Notes: generated by a model not told the origin, from the sequence alone. DNA of 64,000 nt from Leptodontidium sp. MPI-SDFR-AT-0119 (GCA_020726505.1 JAHLEZ010000028.1:124001-188000); one strand, 5' to 3'; positions 47,000 through 59,530 are shown, counted from the first letter of the stretch. Made by a program: numbers and translations.

Positions 47000-49900
47000 T
47001 ATAATAAGCTAAGAGTCGCGTAGTTTGTAACTGTAAGTGATCGCCAAAAATCAGGTTCTAAAGAGGTAATAAATAGTCTAATTAACTATTGTAAGGTATT
47101 CTAAAGAGGGGTTAGTTAAGAAGTAAGAAAGTCTTAAAGCTGTAAATATAACGTTTACACGTAATATAATTACTATGTAAAGTACTAAGTTAACCTTCTC
47201 TTAATACTCCTTAATTTAAACCGGGGTTACTTGCCCTTAATTCTTTAGTAACTTGACTTAAGGTAATGAAGTACTTAAGTAATTTCTATTTATTAAGTCA
47301 AATCGCAGAGTAACCTTTTAAATATAAGTGTCGTGTACTAGAGAAATAGTCTTTACTTAACGATCTCTAATAACGCGAATACCTAAAAACTACTTTATTA
47401 GTTCTCCTTTAGTAAGCTCGTATATTATATTTAAGCCGTCAATAATAAGTTAAGCGTCTTCAAGGGCTAAAGAGTAGTATAACACTTAAATATCGTCGAT
47501 ATAAAAGATAATAAAGACTAAACGTTACTTATTTATAAAGATATAAGGCTCCTCTTTATAAAGGATTAACCTTAACTTTGATAAAGTTCTAGTAAAGTCT
47601 TTATACTATAGTGCTAGCGAGTCTTTGAGTCTATAAAGTGTACGATTAACCTTTACTACTATCCTGTCTTATTTAAATCCGTCTAGTAAGTAGTAGCGTA
47701 CGCGAGCACTCGATTCGCTTCGTTTAGCGTTAATAAAGGCGTTGACAATATTAAATTAAATTATTTTTAAATTAAATTAAGTTGTTATTATTATAGCGGT
47801 CCTAAAAAAAATAAGTAGCTAAGGTTGCCACATATATTAAGAGAATTAACGTTTTAGGTTATAAGTCTCCCTTAATAATAACTCGCGAGCGACACTTAGT
47901 TAAATACCCTAACGAATCAACTTTAGCGTGAAATACTTATTTTAATAATATTAGTTATTTAGTGGCGAAGCTTTAGTTAATAACTCTCTAGTAATTACGC
48001 GACTTTAAGTTAGTGATTTCCTTGATTACGTCGGCTCGGAAGTGCTCTCTTAAAGGGTGATTCTTGAGGTCTCTCTAATTTAATAAGTCCTTTAATAATT
48101 AAAATTAATATATTCGTAAGAAATTAACTAGTTGTTAAATTTTAACATTTTTGAGAATAGACGCTGAGATTATAGCGTGGACTGCGCTCAAGTCTTTCTC
48201 GTCTCTTTACACTAGTTCTTAACTAGGCTAAAAGGTCCCTAGAAAGTCTTCTAAATATTCACAGTTACTTGACGAGTTTAATGATTCCGTAATTAACTCT
48301 TTAATAGTTACTATGTAAACGCTTTAATTCGGTTTCGTAATTTTATTATTAACTTAGGTCTTTTGACTATCGCTAGTTGCTCGATCTTTTACCCTCTTCC
48401 TCTATAGAGGTTTAAGTAAGTTGTTATTAGTTAAGGCCGGAAGTAGTAAGTATTACTTTATACTTAATTTTTCCCTTAAGTCTAACGAATTAAAATAATC
48501 CTTATACTTTATTACTTAAGGCAGAGCTTCCGATTACTTAGGGCCGGCACCTTAAGTAAGTGCTCCCCGACGCTTAAGACCGCGCTCTCGGTCGTATAGC
48601 CCTTAAGAGTATATAATAACTTGTAATATTAATTAGCGCTTAGTTCTTATATCTCTCTTAAAGTTTAATACGTTACGTAAGACATCTCTCTTAGTTATAC
48701 TCTAAGACACTAACTGTCTTGATTTGTCGACTCGTTTTGAGACTTAATTAAGGTACTCGTAAATAAGAAGTCTAGCACTCTTCCTTAATTATTTTACCCC
48801 CGAGTTTTTACTAACGAGTTCTATTAATCCTGACTTTTCTAAGAGTAATATTAGTTACTTTACCCCTATAATTAAAAGCTTAATTAAAGGCTATAACACC
48901 CCCGAGGTTATAAACTCAGTAGTTTCTATAAAACTTATTACTTAGCTTAGTTATTCCTTTTCCAAGGTAGTACTTATTATTAATTCTAGTATATTAAGTG
49001 CGCTTAGTCGATTGATTATATCGGTTCTAGTGTCTTAGGGTCCCTCCTCTTCTTTTAACATTTCAGTAAGATCTCTTAATATTAAGCGCGGCTAGCTAAC
49101 CGCTCTCTCCACGTTTAGAGAGCCTAAATAAAAGAGGGATTTATTAAAAGCAACGTTCCGAGTCACTATTACACGCTATAATTGAAGTATTTAGACCCTA
49201 TATATATTAAACGAGACGTATCTTACTAAGTATTTAAGGTGCGCTCTTAGGTTAACTTTAAATACTCTCTTTTGTTAAAGAGCCTCTTAGTCCTTAATTA
49301 TAGAGTAAGCTCTATAGCCGTACGCCTATATATTACTCTAATTAAGTCGTATATCAATATTAAGCTTTTAAATAAGCTTAGGGTCGTAATACTAAAAATA
49401 TTGCCTAAACTAGGCATAAAAGATCTCATTTAGACTCTTAAAGCCTTTTCGAGTAGCTAGACTTATATTATAAAAAGTAATTGCCGCTATAGTTACTTTT
49501 GTTTAAAGCTCCTCTAATAAGTTTACTAAAAGGCGCATCTTAATAGACTTTTCAATAATTTCCTTACTTGCGCGCTTAGTTCCCTTATTAGGTTAGTGTG
49601 TATGCGAAGGGGTACCCTTAATATTAATACTATTCTCTGTATATTACTTTTCGTACTTAGTTAATTTATTAATTCCTATAACTAAAGTATCGTTATCTTA
49701 GCGTATTTTACAAATCGAGAGTCTAAATTAACGTCTCGTCCACGCCTTAAATAGTTTAAGAGCTCCTAAGACGGCAATTAACCCTTTGTTTTTTAAGAGC
49801 TATTTATAGAATTTCCTATTATATTAATCTTTAACTAACAAAAGCCAGTTATTCTTATTAAATCTAATAGGGAAGTCGAATAAGTCCTAAGAAATGCGAT

Positions 49901-50920
49901 AAAAAGGCCGGGTAGCTGTTCTCTCTAAAGGTCTTCGACTAACGACTTACTGCGCGCTAGTTAGAGAGCACTCTTGACACTTAATTTAAGTAGTGCCCAA
50001 TATCTCGACGTTACGCGTATTTTTAACTAAATTCTCTAACGCTTCCTTCTTTAAGTGCCTTGCCTATAAGTGCTATAACTTAACGTCGTTTAGTCGCGGT
50101 CTTAAATATCGTCGACTTAATTAAAAGCCTTGCCGGATACTCCTTTAAAGCGTAGGGAATATTAAAAAGGTATAAGTTAAGCGAGTTAAAGAGTTACGAG
50201 TAATTACGGAAATTAAAAAGTAGTTAAAAGGCTTGTATTTAAAGAAAGCTAAGTTAAACTGTCACTCTAATTGCTTTAACACAATGCTCTTCTCAGCTGA
50301 TCTCACGCGCAACGTATAGTCTAACTTATTATATTAAACTCTAATTTATAATAAACGAGCTTCCGAAATAATATTAATATTAAATTCTTTAATAATAGCG
50401 ACGTTAAAAAGCCTTAAGTCTTTAGTATTTAGTCCGTCAAGGCCATAAAGAGCACCCTTAAAAAGACAAGTACTTTAGCCCTTAATTATAAGGCTCGACG
50501 TTCCGGCTGTCACATTTTGACTATTTGCATGCCTCACTCTTCTAAAGGCAGAGTGAGAGTAGGTTTATATACATGAGGGAGAGCTTCGAGAGCTTTCCAT
50601 GTGTTGACAAATCAAGGCTTCTAGAGCCTTCGGCATTCACGTGACTCTTGGATCACATGAAATCCAACACCGGCTTTAATATTGTCGTCGTTAGTTAATT
50701 TAATAAAGGTTCTAGGCTTTAGTAGAGTAACTAAATTAACTAAATAAGTGGCAGCGCCGTTATTAAGTAGGGTACACTCTAAGAGCGGGTGTCGATCTAT
50801 ATTAATAGTAGCGTAAATTCCTAAGGTAACGAGAGCCTCATCGAGTAACTCCGGACTAATTATATATATATTAATATTACCGGGATACTTCAGTAATTCT
50901 AAGGCTTTTGCCAAGGTTGT
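47000..50920 (-). pseudogene. copia2 protease-integrase-RT relic
   Basis: ORF 50,621-50,914 (97 codons) has LLNNGAATYLVN followed by LLKPRTFIKL. It matches the copia-type protease 'LDSGA..HLVN', the catalytic Asp position now Asn. At about 47,470-47,530 the RT catalytic segment FIIFYIDDI is still intact, followed by a stop and VLYY. Between them the frame is shattered by TAA/TAG. Gag-like text lies upstream at about 51,700-52,150 (ALDFNFKE…, SNFIIVTLIYIALIREYI…). Confidence 0.75.
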
Positions 50921-52407
50921 CAGAAAGGACGAGAAGTTTTCGGAAGTTATTCCCTTAGCAATTTCCTTTATTATTACTTGTCTTTACCCTTTCTTATTAA
51001 TTACTCGTTTAAGGTCGGGAAACTCCTTTTTAAGCTTAATTCGGGTTTCCTTAATTTCCTCCGTAAATAGTAAGTTACGTAGTTTGTCCCCAGTTAAGCC
51101 GTTATAGTAATATTAAAGTCTGTAACACTCGATCGCTTTGTGTTAGTAAGAGCTCACTTTGTAAGGGCAAGTATTAAGCGAGGTATTTAACGAAGGAGTT
51201 CTTAGTGTTAATAGTACTCTTAGAATATTTAATCTCCCTTTAAGTGTAACGTATAATCTAATTGTCTTGTTTCTTCTAGTAGCCGTAAGAGACTCTTCGT
51301 TAAGCGCTAATAATTAATTAACGTATTAAAGTAACGTATACTTGTGAATAACCCTAAGAGTATTATCTCTAAGGACTTTAGACAGTCGTTTACGAGCTTA
51401 TTTAAGTACAAGCTTCTTTTGTACTGCCTTGATAAAGTTGATGATTACTAAGGGGCCCTTGACGTCTAGAATGTCGTATAATAGAGCATTTTAGTAGGCT
51501 AATCGTTACTCTTAAATCTACACCTTAGGATTAACCCGTCTTATTTTGACGATTTCGAGCTTCTCTTTGTATTTAGCTTAAGCTTTAGTAATATTACTTG
51601 TTTCCGAAGAAGCGTAGTCTCTTTTTAATACTTTAAAGAGTATTTATAAAGTCTAAGATCGTAAGTCGTTTAGTTCGTCTGTTATCTTATTAGGTTACTC
51701 TTTCGCTCTTTATTTCTCTTTAATCTTATACTCTCGAATAGCACTCTAGTAAATCGAAGGATCAACTGTCTCTTAAATCCACTTATATACTATTTTATAA
51801 GCCCGAGCCTTTTCCGACTATTGTGCGTGTTTTATAATATACTCCCTTATTAAGGCAATATATATTAAAGTAACTATAATAAAGTTAGACAGTATAAGAG
51901 GTATTATACTTAGTTTAAGTCCCTTGAGTTTAAGTGCTTATTAATCTCTATCTCACTTTACTTACTCCTTAAAGTTGAAATCGAGAGCCTCCTTATCCTA
52001 TTGTGCTTTTACTTAGTCGATCGTTTATGCTTAAGGCTCGTTTTCGAGGATATTTAGAGCGACCGGTAGCTCTAAATTAACTAAAGTCTATACCTTGTGA
52101 AAAATATAAAAGGATTTAAAGGCTTAATACTATAAGGTCTAGGTTTGCCTGTCGTAGTTCGTTCGATTATTAGAAGAGACTAAAGTTGAGTCTGTTATAG
52201 CGAAGAGAGGGTTGCTCTCTCGAGGGTTCGATGGATTTGTTGAAGAGGAGAAGAGAATATTAAGTACAGGTGCTTGATTTACCCTTTTCTAGGGAGGTTA
52301 AAGGGAAAATGGCGGTGTAAATAATCTTACGTTAATAGCTCTACTTAAATCTATAGAGTATAAAAGGAAGAATACTAACTTAATAACTTCGTCACGGGGC
52401 TTATAAC

Positions 52408-52592
52408 TGTGGTGTAGAAGTGGAATAGAGCCTTGCGATTAACGTAAGGAGAATTAAAGTGATTAATTGTTTTCTAGAATATATAAGGAAATTAAGGGAA
52501 CACGTTATTCTCTTGAAAGCGGTATAACGTGGCAGAAACTATATCTAGCGTAGCGCGCAGCTAACCGAGCATTAGCCCGTGCCTGTACGACA
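52408..52592 (-). repeat. copia2 5' LTR
   Basis: Right LTR, 185 bp, followed by target duplication ATATC. It differs from the left LTR at about ten positions, mostly transitions. Confidence 0.9.
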
Positions 52593-52851
52593 ATATCTTA
52601 ATAAGGTTTATTAACGATTTTGCCTAGTCTAAGGTTAATAAATTTATAATATACTATAATAGCCGAATCGGCTTTATATATAGTCTAGTAGTCCTAAGAA
52701 CCTCAAATAGTAATAATGACCTGTCTTATGAGTATATTATTAGCGTTAGTGTAAGATTTAATAACACGTAGTTATTTAATCTCTACAAGTAGAGATTACT
52801 TAAGGGATCCTTTTTAAGAGTAAATAAGAACTTCTTCTTTAAGACTATAAG

Positions 52852-53143
52852 TATTAGATTTTGACTTCAGTAACTCGTGCCGATTCTACGCTGGAGAACA
52901 GCCGAAGTAATCTCCACTGCTTACGCGGCTCAGAAATTACTCTCGTATTCGATTACGTATCGAATCTTCTAGAGAAGTCGATTACGTAGTTATCGAAGCT
53001 TCTAGAGAAGCTATTATTATGTATATAACTACTAAAGAGCCCTTATAGCTCTTCTCTCAAGTAAACAAGCAATCTACTTTGTCTTTAATCACGTATTCAC
53101 TTACTGCGCTTCCTCTCTCTTGATTAGCCCACTTATTTTCACA
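52852..53143. mobile_element. Second copy of the TGTTAG…TTCACA LTR
   Basis: Matches the solo LTR at 22,655-22,946 over its full length, with a few short indels around the ATTACGTA palindromes and transitions such as TGTTAG to TATTAG. No matching target duplication is visible; it abuts the truncated 5' edge of copia3 copy B. Confidence 0.8.
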
Positions 53144-53826
53144 TAGTAGCAATTCGCTAAGGTGGCCTATAATATCAGTTACTGACACACACTATTCCCG
53201 ATTAAGACTATTAACTGGACTCGAACTAATATTACCGCTACTTCCGTTCAAACGCTTATCAAGAAAGCCATACTAGCTTTTCTTAATTAAAGTAAGCTAG
53301 TCCCCTTTGAGCCCTTACTAACCCGATTAGGACGTATTACAGACCCGAGGCCTTTAACCTTGAGACTAAACCCTAGGGAAATCATAACCTAATAGTCCCT
53401 AGACGTTATAAGCGTGCGTAGCCACCTAGATTGCGGTTCTAAGTCTTATAATAAGCTTCTCATTCCTAGGTGCCTATACCTTTACGGCGCTAGTAGTGGC
53501 TATTAGTAGCGTGCTAGCGTGGCTGTATTAGGGAGTGGCTGTCTGGATCGTTACTAGTCTAGCACAAATTACAGTGGTTTTAGGCTTTATTAACTGTATA
53601 AGAAGCTATCCTCAGAGAGGGTTACAGTTAGTTGAGCCTATTTACCTCCTGTGAGAGAAACTAAGCTAGTAGTGGCGCTAGCGTTATAATAAGAGCCTAA
53701 GCAGACCGCTGGGAACCCTGTTATAATACTAGCTAAACGAAACCCTTAGTAAGGTATATATAAGTCCTTAGTAAGACTTTTTACCTTAATATATCGATTT
53801 AAATCGATTTAGGGCATACTAAATTA
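53144..53826. other. Unassigned decayed sequence
   Basis: RIP-like DNA. A plus-strand frame reads protein-like in places (about 53,160-53,390, for example NWTRTNITATSVQTLIKKAI), suggesting an old transposon gene, but I cannot name it. Confidence 0.35.
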
Positions 53827-53876
53827 AGGGTACAGCTAAATCGCCATACGTGAATAGCTAAACCGCCATACGCTAA
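53827..53876 (+). repeat. MULE left terminal inverted repeat
   Basis: Near-perfect complement of 56,277-56,326, with internal double motif CGCCATACG. Confidence 0.9.
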
Positions 53877-54055
53877 AATTTTATTGACTTGGCGAGTGTC
53901 ATTTATCAACCTCGCTATACTATACTAATTTGTACTACGTGGCAAGGGCCACTTATGTATTTCATAAAGTTTATTATTATGTAATCAGCCCCTGGAATTG
54001 AAAATTGAAGCTATTTAGACTACCTAGGTAAACACTTCAGAATACCACCACTATT

Positions 54056-56197
54056 ATGGCTTCCATTTCTCGACCTTGTGGCCCCGCACCTCCCGCAGCA
54101 ATTTACAGCGATATTGCTACTGGATTTGCTACATGCCAGGCGCATGCGAAAGCTAACGGCTATACTCTCAAACAACAAGACACCAAGCCATTCCGTGCAT
54201 TATTTGTCTGCGATCGCGCAGGTAAATACGATTCAAGGGGGAAGCAAAAGGATGTACACTCTTCTAAAAGACGCCAAAATACAGGTTCAAAGAAGTGTGG
54301 CTGTCTAATGAGGCTCACTCTCGCAAAGGACAGAGTTTCAGGGGAGTGGCAAGTGAAGGTCCTCGAGGCTACACACAACCATGCGGCTTCTGCAGACTCT
54401 ACAGCCCATCCAGCACATAGAATTGCTTCTACCTCCGCAGAGATTCGTGCTTCAGTTGATACCCTAGCTAAGGCTAGTCTCTCAAACGCTCAGATTCTGT
54501 CAACGCTACGAGAGGAAGACTCAAGTGTCACGTTGGTCTCCAAAGATATCTCGAATCTTGTAGCAAAAGAGCGTGCCAAGCAGTTAGGTGGGAAGACTCC
54601 TATTCAATGACTCATGGAGGTATTTTACCCTGATAATAATTATCTGCTATTTGACTAACAAATTGTATAGGAACTACAAGCTAACGATTTCCACCCTCAA
54701 TACTATCCTCAAAGCGGCCCCTTACAACGACTCTTTTTCATCCATCCCACCTCACTCGAGCTTTGGAAGCAGCATTCCGATGTATTACTCCTTGATTGTA
54801 CATACAAAACCAACCAATTCAACATGCCGTTACTGAATATATATAGAATAACAGGGAATAATATAGTGGTCCAGCTTAGGTTGGCATTTCTCTCAGGGGA
54901 GACTCAAAGGGACTACACGTGGGCTATTATCCAGCTTCGGTCTTTGATGCTTGAGAACACTATTGCAGAGCCAGTTTCTATTGTAACAGATAGAGAGCTT
55001 ACTCTAATGAAGTGTTTAGATACACAATTCCCGAATTCTCGACATATCCTCTGCCGGTGGCATGTTAATATGAATGTACTAGCAAAGACCAAGAAGTACT
55101 TTCCAGGTCCTATTAAAGGAGAGGACGGGAAGTGGGCACGTCATCCGAAGTTCCAAGCATTTCTCAGCTGCTGGAATACACTTCTAGCTAGTACAACAGA
55201 GCAGGCGTACGATGAATTGCTTGAAGAGATGAGAGTCCGGTTCCCGTTACAGGCGATGAGTTACTGTGAAGGCACTTGGCTCTTATGGAAGGAGAAGCTT
55301 GTAGCCTTTTGGGTCGACCAATCAAATCATTTCGGGGTCACTGTTACGAGTCCTATTGAGGGTTGCCATGCTACCTTAAAGCTATATTTACAGCGTGGGC
55401 ATGCAGACCTTAGGGGTGTGTTCCTCAAAATGCAACTCTTTTGGACCGCCCAGCATACCGGCATTCGTACAGCTGTTGCACAGCAGCAATTACGACCGAG
55501 ACACAGTACAAATATCCCTCTTTTCGCTGCTATCCTTCAGTTTGTCCATGGCCGGGCTCTCCTAAGGATTATACAAGAGAACAGCAAGCTTCCCTACGAA
55601 GGCCCCCCTCCCGACAGCTGTACATGTACTACACAACAGGCCTTTGGTCTACCTTGCCTTCACACAATTTACAAGAGAAAGCAAGAAGGCGGCGTGATTC
55701 TCTTAAGCGATATTCATCCCTATTAGTACTATAACAGGCCTCAATCAAATGCTTCTCCTGGGCCGCTAGTCACTCCTCAGCCTCTTCTAATCTTGAATCC
55801 AATGAAAGTTAAAGGGAAAGGAAGGCCTAAGGGTGCTTTGGGTGGAGGCTCGCGCGTGGCACCTTCTAGTACTCGTCGAGATCCTTCATTCTTTGAACTC
55901 CCCTCTAGTTCTGCCCCTGCATCACTTGGTCAGAGTTCTACAGTACAAAATAGCCTGTCTACGACTGCTCTCGCGATGCAAAGACTTGAGCTTGGGCATC
56001 GGGATTTGTATGAGCCTGGTACTCGCCGAGAGAGGGCATATATGCAGGGCATTTCATCAGTGTACCAGACAGATAGTATTGAAGATGCTACTACAATTGC
56101 TGCGGCTACGATGCAGCGGGAGGTAATTGGTGGGGTTGAGGTATATACCCAGGATGCGGACTTTGAAGCTGATGATGATTTCGATGGGCTGGCATAA
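54056..56197 (+). pseudogene. MULE transposase, two nonsense codons
   Basis: Start at ATG 54,056; one intron at 54,620-54,670 (51 nt, GTATTT donor, GACTAAC branch site, TATAG acceptor); stop at 56,197; 696 codons in a single frame. Order: FAR1/WRKY-GCM1-like DNA-binding N-terminus (KKCGCLMRLTL, then THNHAA); MULE transposase domain with LLLDCTYKTNQFNMP (first catalytic Asp) and VTDRELTLMKCL…HILCRWHVNMN (second Asp and the CxxH); SPIEGCHATLK region; SWIM-type zinc motif CTC…FGLPCLH near the C-terminus; and a basic KGKGRPKGALGG tail. Only two in-frame stops occur: TGA at 54,608-54,610 (CGA Arg expected) and TAG at 55,724-55,726 (TGG Trp expected). Both are single transitions. So it is recently inactivated or, less likely, read through. 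Confidence 0.88.
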
Positions 56198-56276
56198 TTC
56201 TAGTTATGCACTATACATAGTTATTCATACAAGTTTTGGTGGTGATAAATGTACCCTTCATTTTCGGCTCGCTTCC

Positions 56277-56326
56277 TTAGCGTATGGCGGTTTAGCTATT
56301 CACGTATGGCGATTTAGCTGTACCCT
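56277..56326 (-). repeat. MULE right terminal inverted repeat
   Basis: Complement of the left arm. The inside flank differs (CTTAGCG on this side). Confidence 0.9.
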
Positions 56327-56358
56327 AAATTAAAGAGGGAGCCTCAACGTGAGTTTAA

Positions 56359-59300
56359 TGTTGGTCCACAGGTCCCTATATAAGTATACTTCAGTCTGGA
56401 AAAGTGGGTGCGGGTCAAAGTCAGGGGTTAGAGCTTAGCCGGACTAGTTTCGGTAGAGATTCAGTGGGGTTTCGTAGTATATAGTCTAGCTCTCCTCGCA
56501 CTCTCTTAAAATATATATAGATTTTGAATTATATATTTATTACTCTATCGCTATACTTATATTAGAATATATTTATATATACGGCGTGGTATATAAACCG
56601 GTACTATACTAATACTAATTAGTAATAAGCTTATATTGTTAACCTTACTATAAACAAAAAAAGTCTCAGGCTATAAAGCGGATTTTAGGCTTTAACTTAA
56701 GGATTACTTTATTATATTTTCCTTAAAGGGCATTTTACCTTTTTTAGATCGTGGAGGGAAGGCAACTTCTCTCTTAAGACTCGATTAAGACGACTATACG
56801 TTAGAGAAGAGTTATTATAATACGACAGTTACTTTATAAAGACTATTAATTTAATATCCTTAAATCTAAAACTTTAGACCTTTAAGAAACCTATTTAAGA
56901 ACCCACCGAATTACTTATAAATTAAATCCGACATAATAATAAATACTTTAATAGAGTTAGAGTTAACTCTAGAAACATTTAATAATATAATAATACTAAA
57001 TCTTAGTCTAATTTTCACGGGAGACGCAATAATATACTCGCGAAGGTTCCGGAAGGCCTACTACAATAGCTATCTTAAAGGAAAATTCTTTTTCTAAGAC
57101 TTTTAAGAGTATTTTAAAGATTAGATAATAAACGAGTTTAAATTAATTAAGGTTATAAAACGTATATACCTTAAAGATAACTTATAAGCCTTTAGTGTAT
57201 TTATACGACGAAGGAAGGGGACGAGGACGACACACGCTTTAGTAAAAGTAATATAAGCTAAGGAGAATGTGTAACTAAGAGACTAAGTAGAAATGTAAAT
57301 TCGGAACTACCCTGAATCAGTAGTGAATTACCTCCGGGAATTAGTCTCTCGCCTACTACTACTATTTCTAATAACACTTTAATAAAATTAATCCCTGATA
57401 TCTCTATAATATTAACTAAAGGTAGTTATTTATTTTATAAAGGAAGACACTCCTTTAAAAAGGTTAAGAGTAAAGCTTATAAAGATAATTCAGCTATTAA
57501 GATCACTTAAGATCTCCTTTACTAAAGGAGATAAAGTCGAGGATCTATATAGTATAACCCCCCCACTTATAGTCCTAAAGAAGGAGTTCTTATTTACTCT
57601 TAAGAGGGATCCCTTAAGTAATCTCTACTTGTGAAGATTAAATAACCACGTATTACTAAATCTTATATTAATACTAGTAATATATTTATAAGACGGGTTA
57701 TTACTACTATTTAAGGTTCTTAGGACTACTAGATTATATACAAAGCCAATTCGGCCGTCATAGTATATTATAAATCTATTAACCCTAGACTAAGCAAAAT
57801 CGTTAGTAAACTTTACTAAGATATACACTAAGGAGCTCTAATATAGCAGAGATAAAGACTACTTAAATAAGAAGCTTTATATCTTCGCTAACTTGTGTTA
57901 AAGAGTATTAATTAAAACTAAGGTTTAAAACCGAGCCTTTCTATTAATACTACGAGACGGAGCTAGTTCGTATTATTACTAGTACTTTTAGAATAAGGGG
58001 TACTTATTTAATAAGCTTATTAAGACGACTCACGAGCACTTTAAGATAGAAAAGAGAGCTAATAAGTTCCTTAGCCGGTAGTTTAATTTAACTTTCTCGT
58101 TATTTTAGGAGGAGTCTTATTAAAAGGGAAAGCTAGTACTAACTCAATTAAAGAACTTCGCCAAGGAATTATAAAGTATTTAGCTTAGCCTAAAAGACGA
58201 CAATATATAAAACAATAAGACACTCTATAATAAGCTCGTATAAGGAGTATTAAGGAACCCCCTTTTTAAGATAGCCTTATTTTAAGTACCCCCTACCTTT
58301 CTTACGTTAATAAATAATCTTCGCTCCGCCGTCGGCGTTAAAGTAACTTATAACTCAGGATCGAAGGTAAGCAAGTACTCTAGATTATATACGAATCACT
58401 ACCGATCTTATATTATAAATAAGACGGCCTATTACTCTAACCACAAGATGAAATTTTCAAGTGGAAACAAACGTAAAGATAAATTCTAGCTTATGTTAGA
58501 CTATATAGGCTGTATTATTTATAAGAAAATAAATTACTATAATAGTCGCTACTTTAACAAAGAGTAAGTAGCGTCTAAGGTACGATACTTCGCGGCGCAC
58601 AAGGCCAAAGGAGTAAAAGCTATAAACAAGACCTTTAGGAGCTACTTAGCTTATATTAAGGGAATTAACCTTAATTTTAATTAGAATTAGAATTAGACTA
58701 TATTTAGACATTATTCGGGAAACTACTAAGATGTGGATTTAGACACTTTAATAAATATTAACGACTCTTTAAAGAGTTCTAACGACGATAATAGCAATAG
58801 TACCGCAAACTTCACGACTATATTTATAATAAATAAGGCACAGTATAATACACGAGAAGTCATAAGGTAACTTAAGGAGAGGAAGGCTACTTATATCTTA
58901 GAAAGTAAAATTAAGAGACCCGCTCCTAATAAGGCCTATATAACGTAATAAATAAACAGATTCTTTTAAGGACTATTAATTAACACAGGGGCATCTAACA
59001 AAAACACGAGAGGGATTAATTAGTTATGAGCTTTATAACGAATTCAAGATGTCAAGTTTAACACTAACTAAGCGGGCTAGAGCCGGATCACATTTAGTGC
59101 CGGTTCGCGACCGTCTCTAAGGGTTACTATAATTAATACTCTAGCTAAAGAAATAGACTTCTAAATCGTAGACGTAAATATCTTATTTCTAGTTTATTTA
59201 CAATAACTAAATGCGCTAAATGCGCAATATAACAACCTACGTAACGTCTTAATTTAAGGCGACAAGAAGTACTTAATTATACGGAAGTATAAGCATTTAT

Positions 59301-59530
59301 AGTTACTTTTAAATTAACATCGTTAATTACTAGACACTTCTACTAAAACGATAAATATATGCCACTTAACTAAACTAGAAATACGTCGGCTATATAGGCG
59401 TTTTAGACACCCTTTAGTAAGACGTCTTCAGTACCTACTAAATCAAGCTAGCCATAAGAATAACTTAGAAGTCATATTAAGGGTCAAAGAGATGTGTAAA
59501 TATTATTAGAAACACGTAGATTGTCATATG
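56359..59530 (+). mobile_element. Decayed copia3 copy A, plus strand
   Basis: 5' LTR at 56,359-56,614 (TGTTGGTCCACAGG…), the more mutated twin of the solo LTR in copia1. Gag-like text runs from about 56,900 to 58,650, including a degenerate Cys/His segment near 58,500-58,580. A protease-like LLINTGASNKNT sits at about 58,975. The integrase zinc-binding HLTKLEIRRLYRRFRHPLVRR (about 59,350-59,415) is followed by MCKYY. It breaks off near 59,530 before the integrase core. Stops are very frequent. No 3' LTR found. Confidence 0.78.

Larger units (their letters stand above)
44844..52592 (-). mobile_element. Ty1/copia element 'copia2', nested in copia3 copy B
   Basis: 185-bp LTRs at 44,844-45,028 and 52,408-52,592 (TGTGGTGTAGAAG…CGACA on plus) with a perfect target duplication ATATC (44,839-44,843 and 52,593-52,597). 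On the minus strand the right LTR is followed by GTTATAAGCCCCGTG, a mutated half-tRNA-Met PBS, and GGCTAAGGGGTG precedes the left LTR. Protease (50.8 kb) and RT (47.5 kb) read on the minus strand in copia order. 7.7 kb, longer than usual because of about 1.5-2 kb at its 3' side that holds an opposite-strand frame. Confidence 0.92.
42430..52851 (-). mobile_element. Decayed copia3 copy B, minus strand, split by copia2
   Basis: Sequence at 52,598-52,851 plus 43,200-44,843 matches the reverse complement of copy A (57,556-59,520); for example, the words flanking the copia2 insertion (…GAGCTCCTTAGTATATATC / TTAATAAGGTTTATTAACG) are continuous in copy A near 57,800-57,845. It extends beyond copy A into integrase (42,724-42,915). 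Very many stops. The 5' edge is cut at 52,852 by another LTR. Confidence 0.8.
53827..56326 (+). mobile_element. MULE (Mutator-like) DNA transposon, nearly intact
   Basis: Terminal inverted repeats of about 50 bp: AGGGTACAGCTAAATCGCCA… starts at 53,827 and its complement ends at 56,326. Each arm itself contains two near-copies of TAGCTAAAYCGCCATACG. AAATTA flanks both ends (53,821-53,826 and 56,327-56,332) and may be part of a longer, mutated target duplication. It carries one spliced transposase gene. It is far less mutated than its neighbours. Confidence 0.9.
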
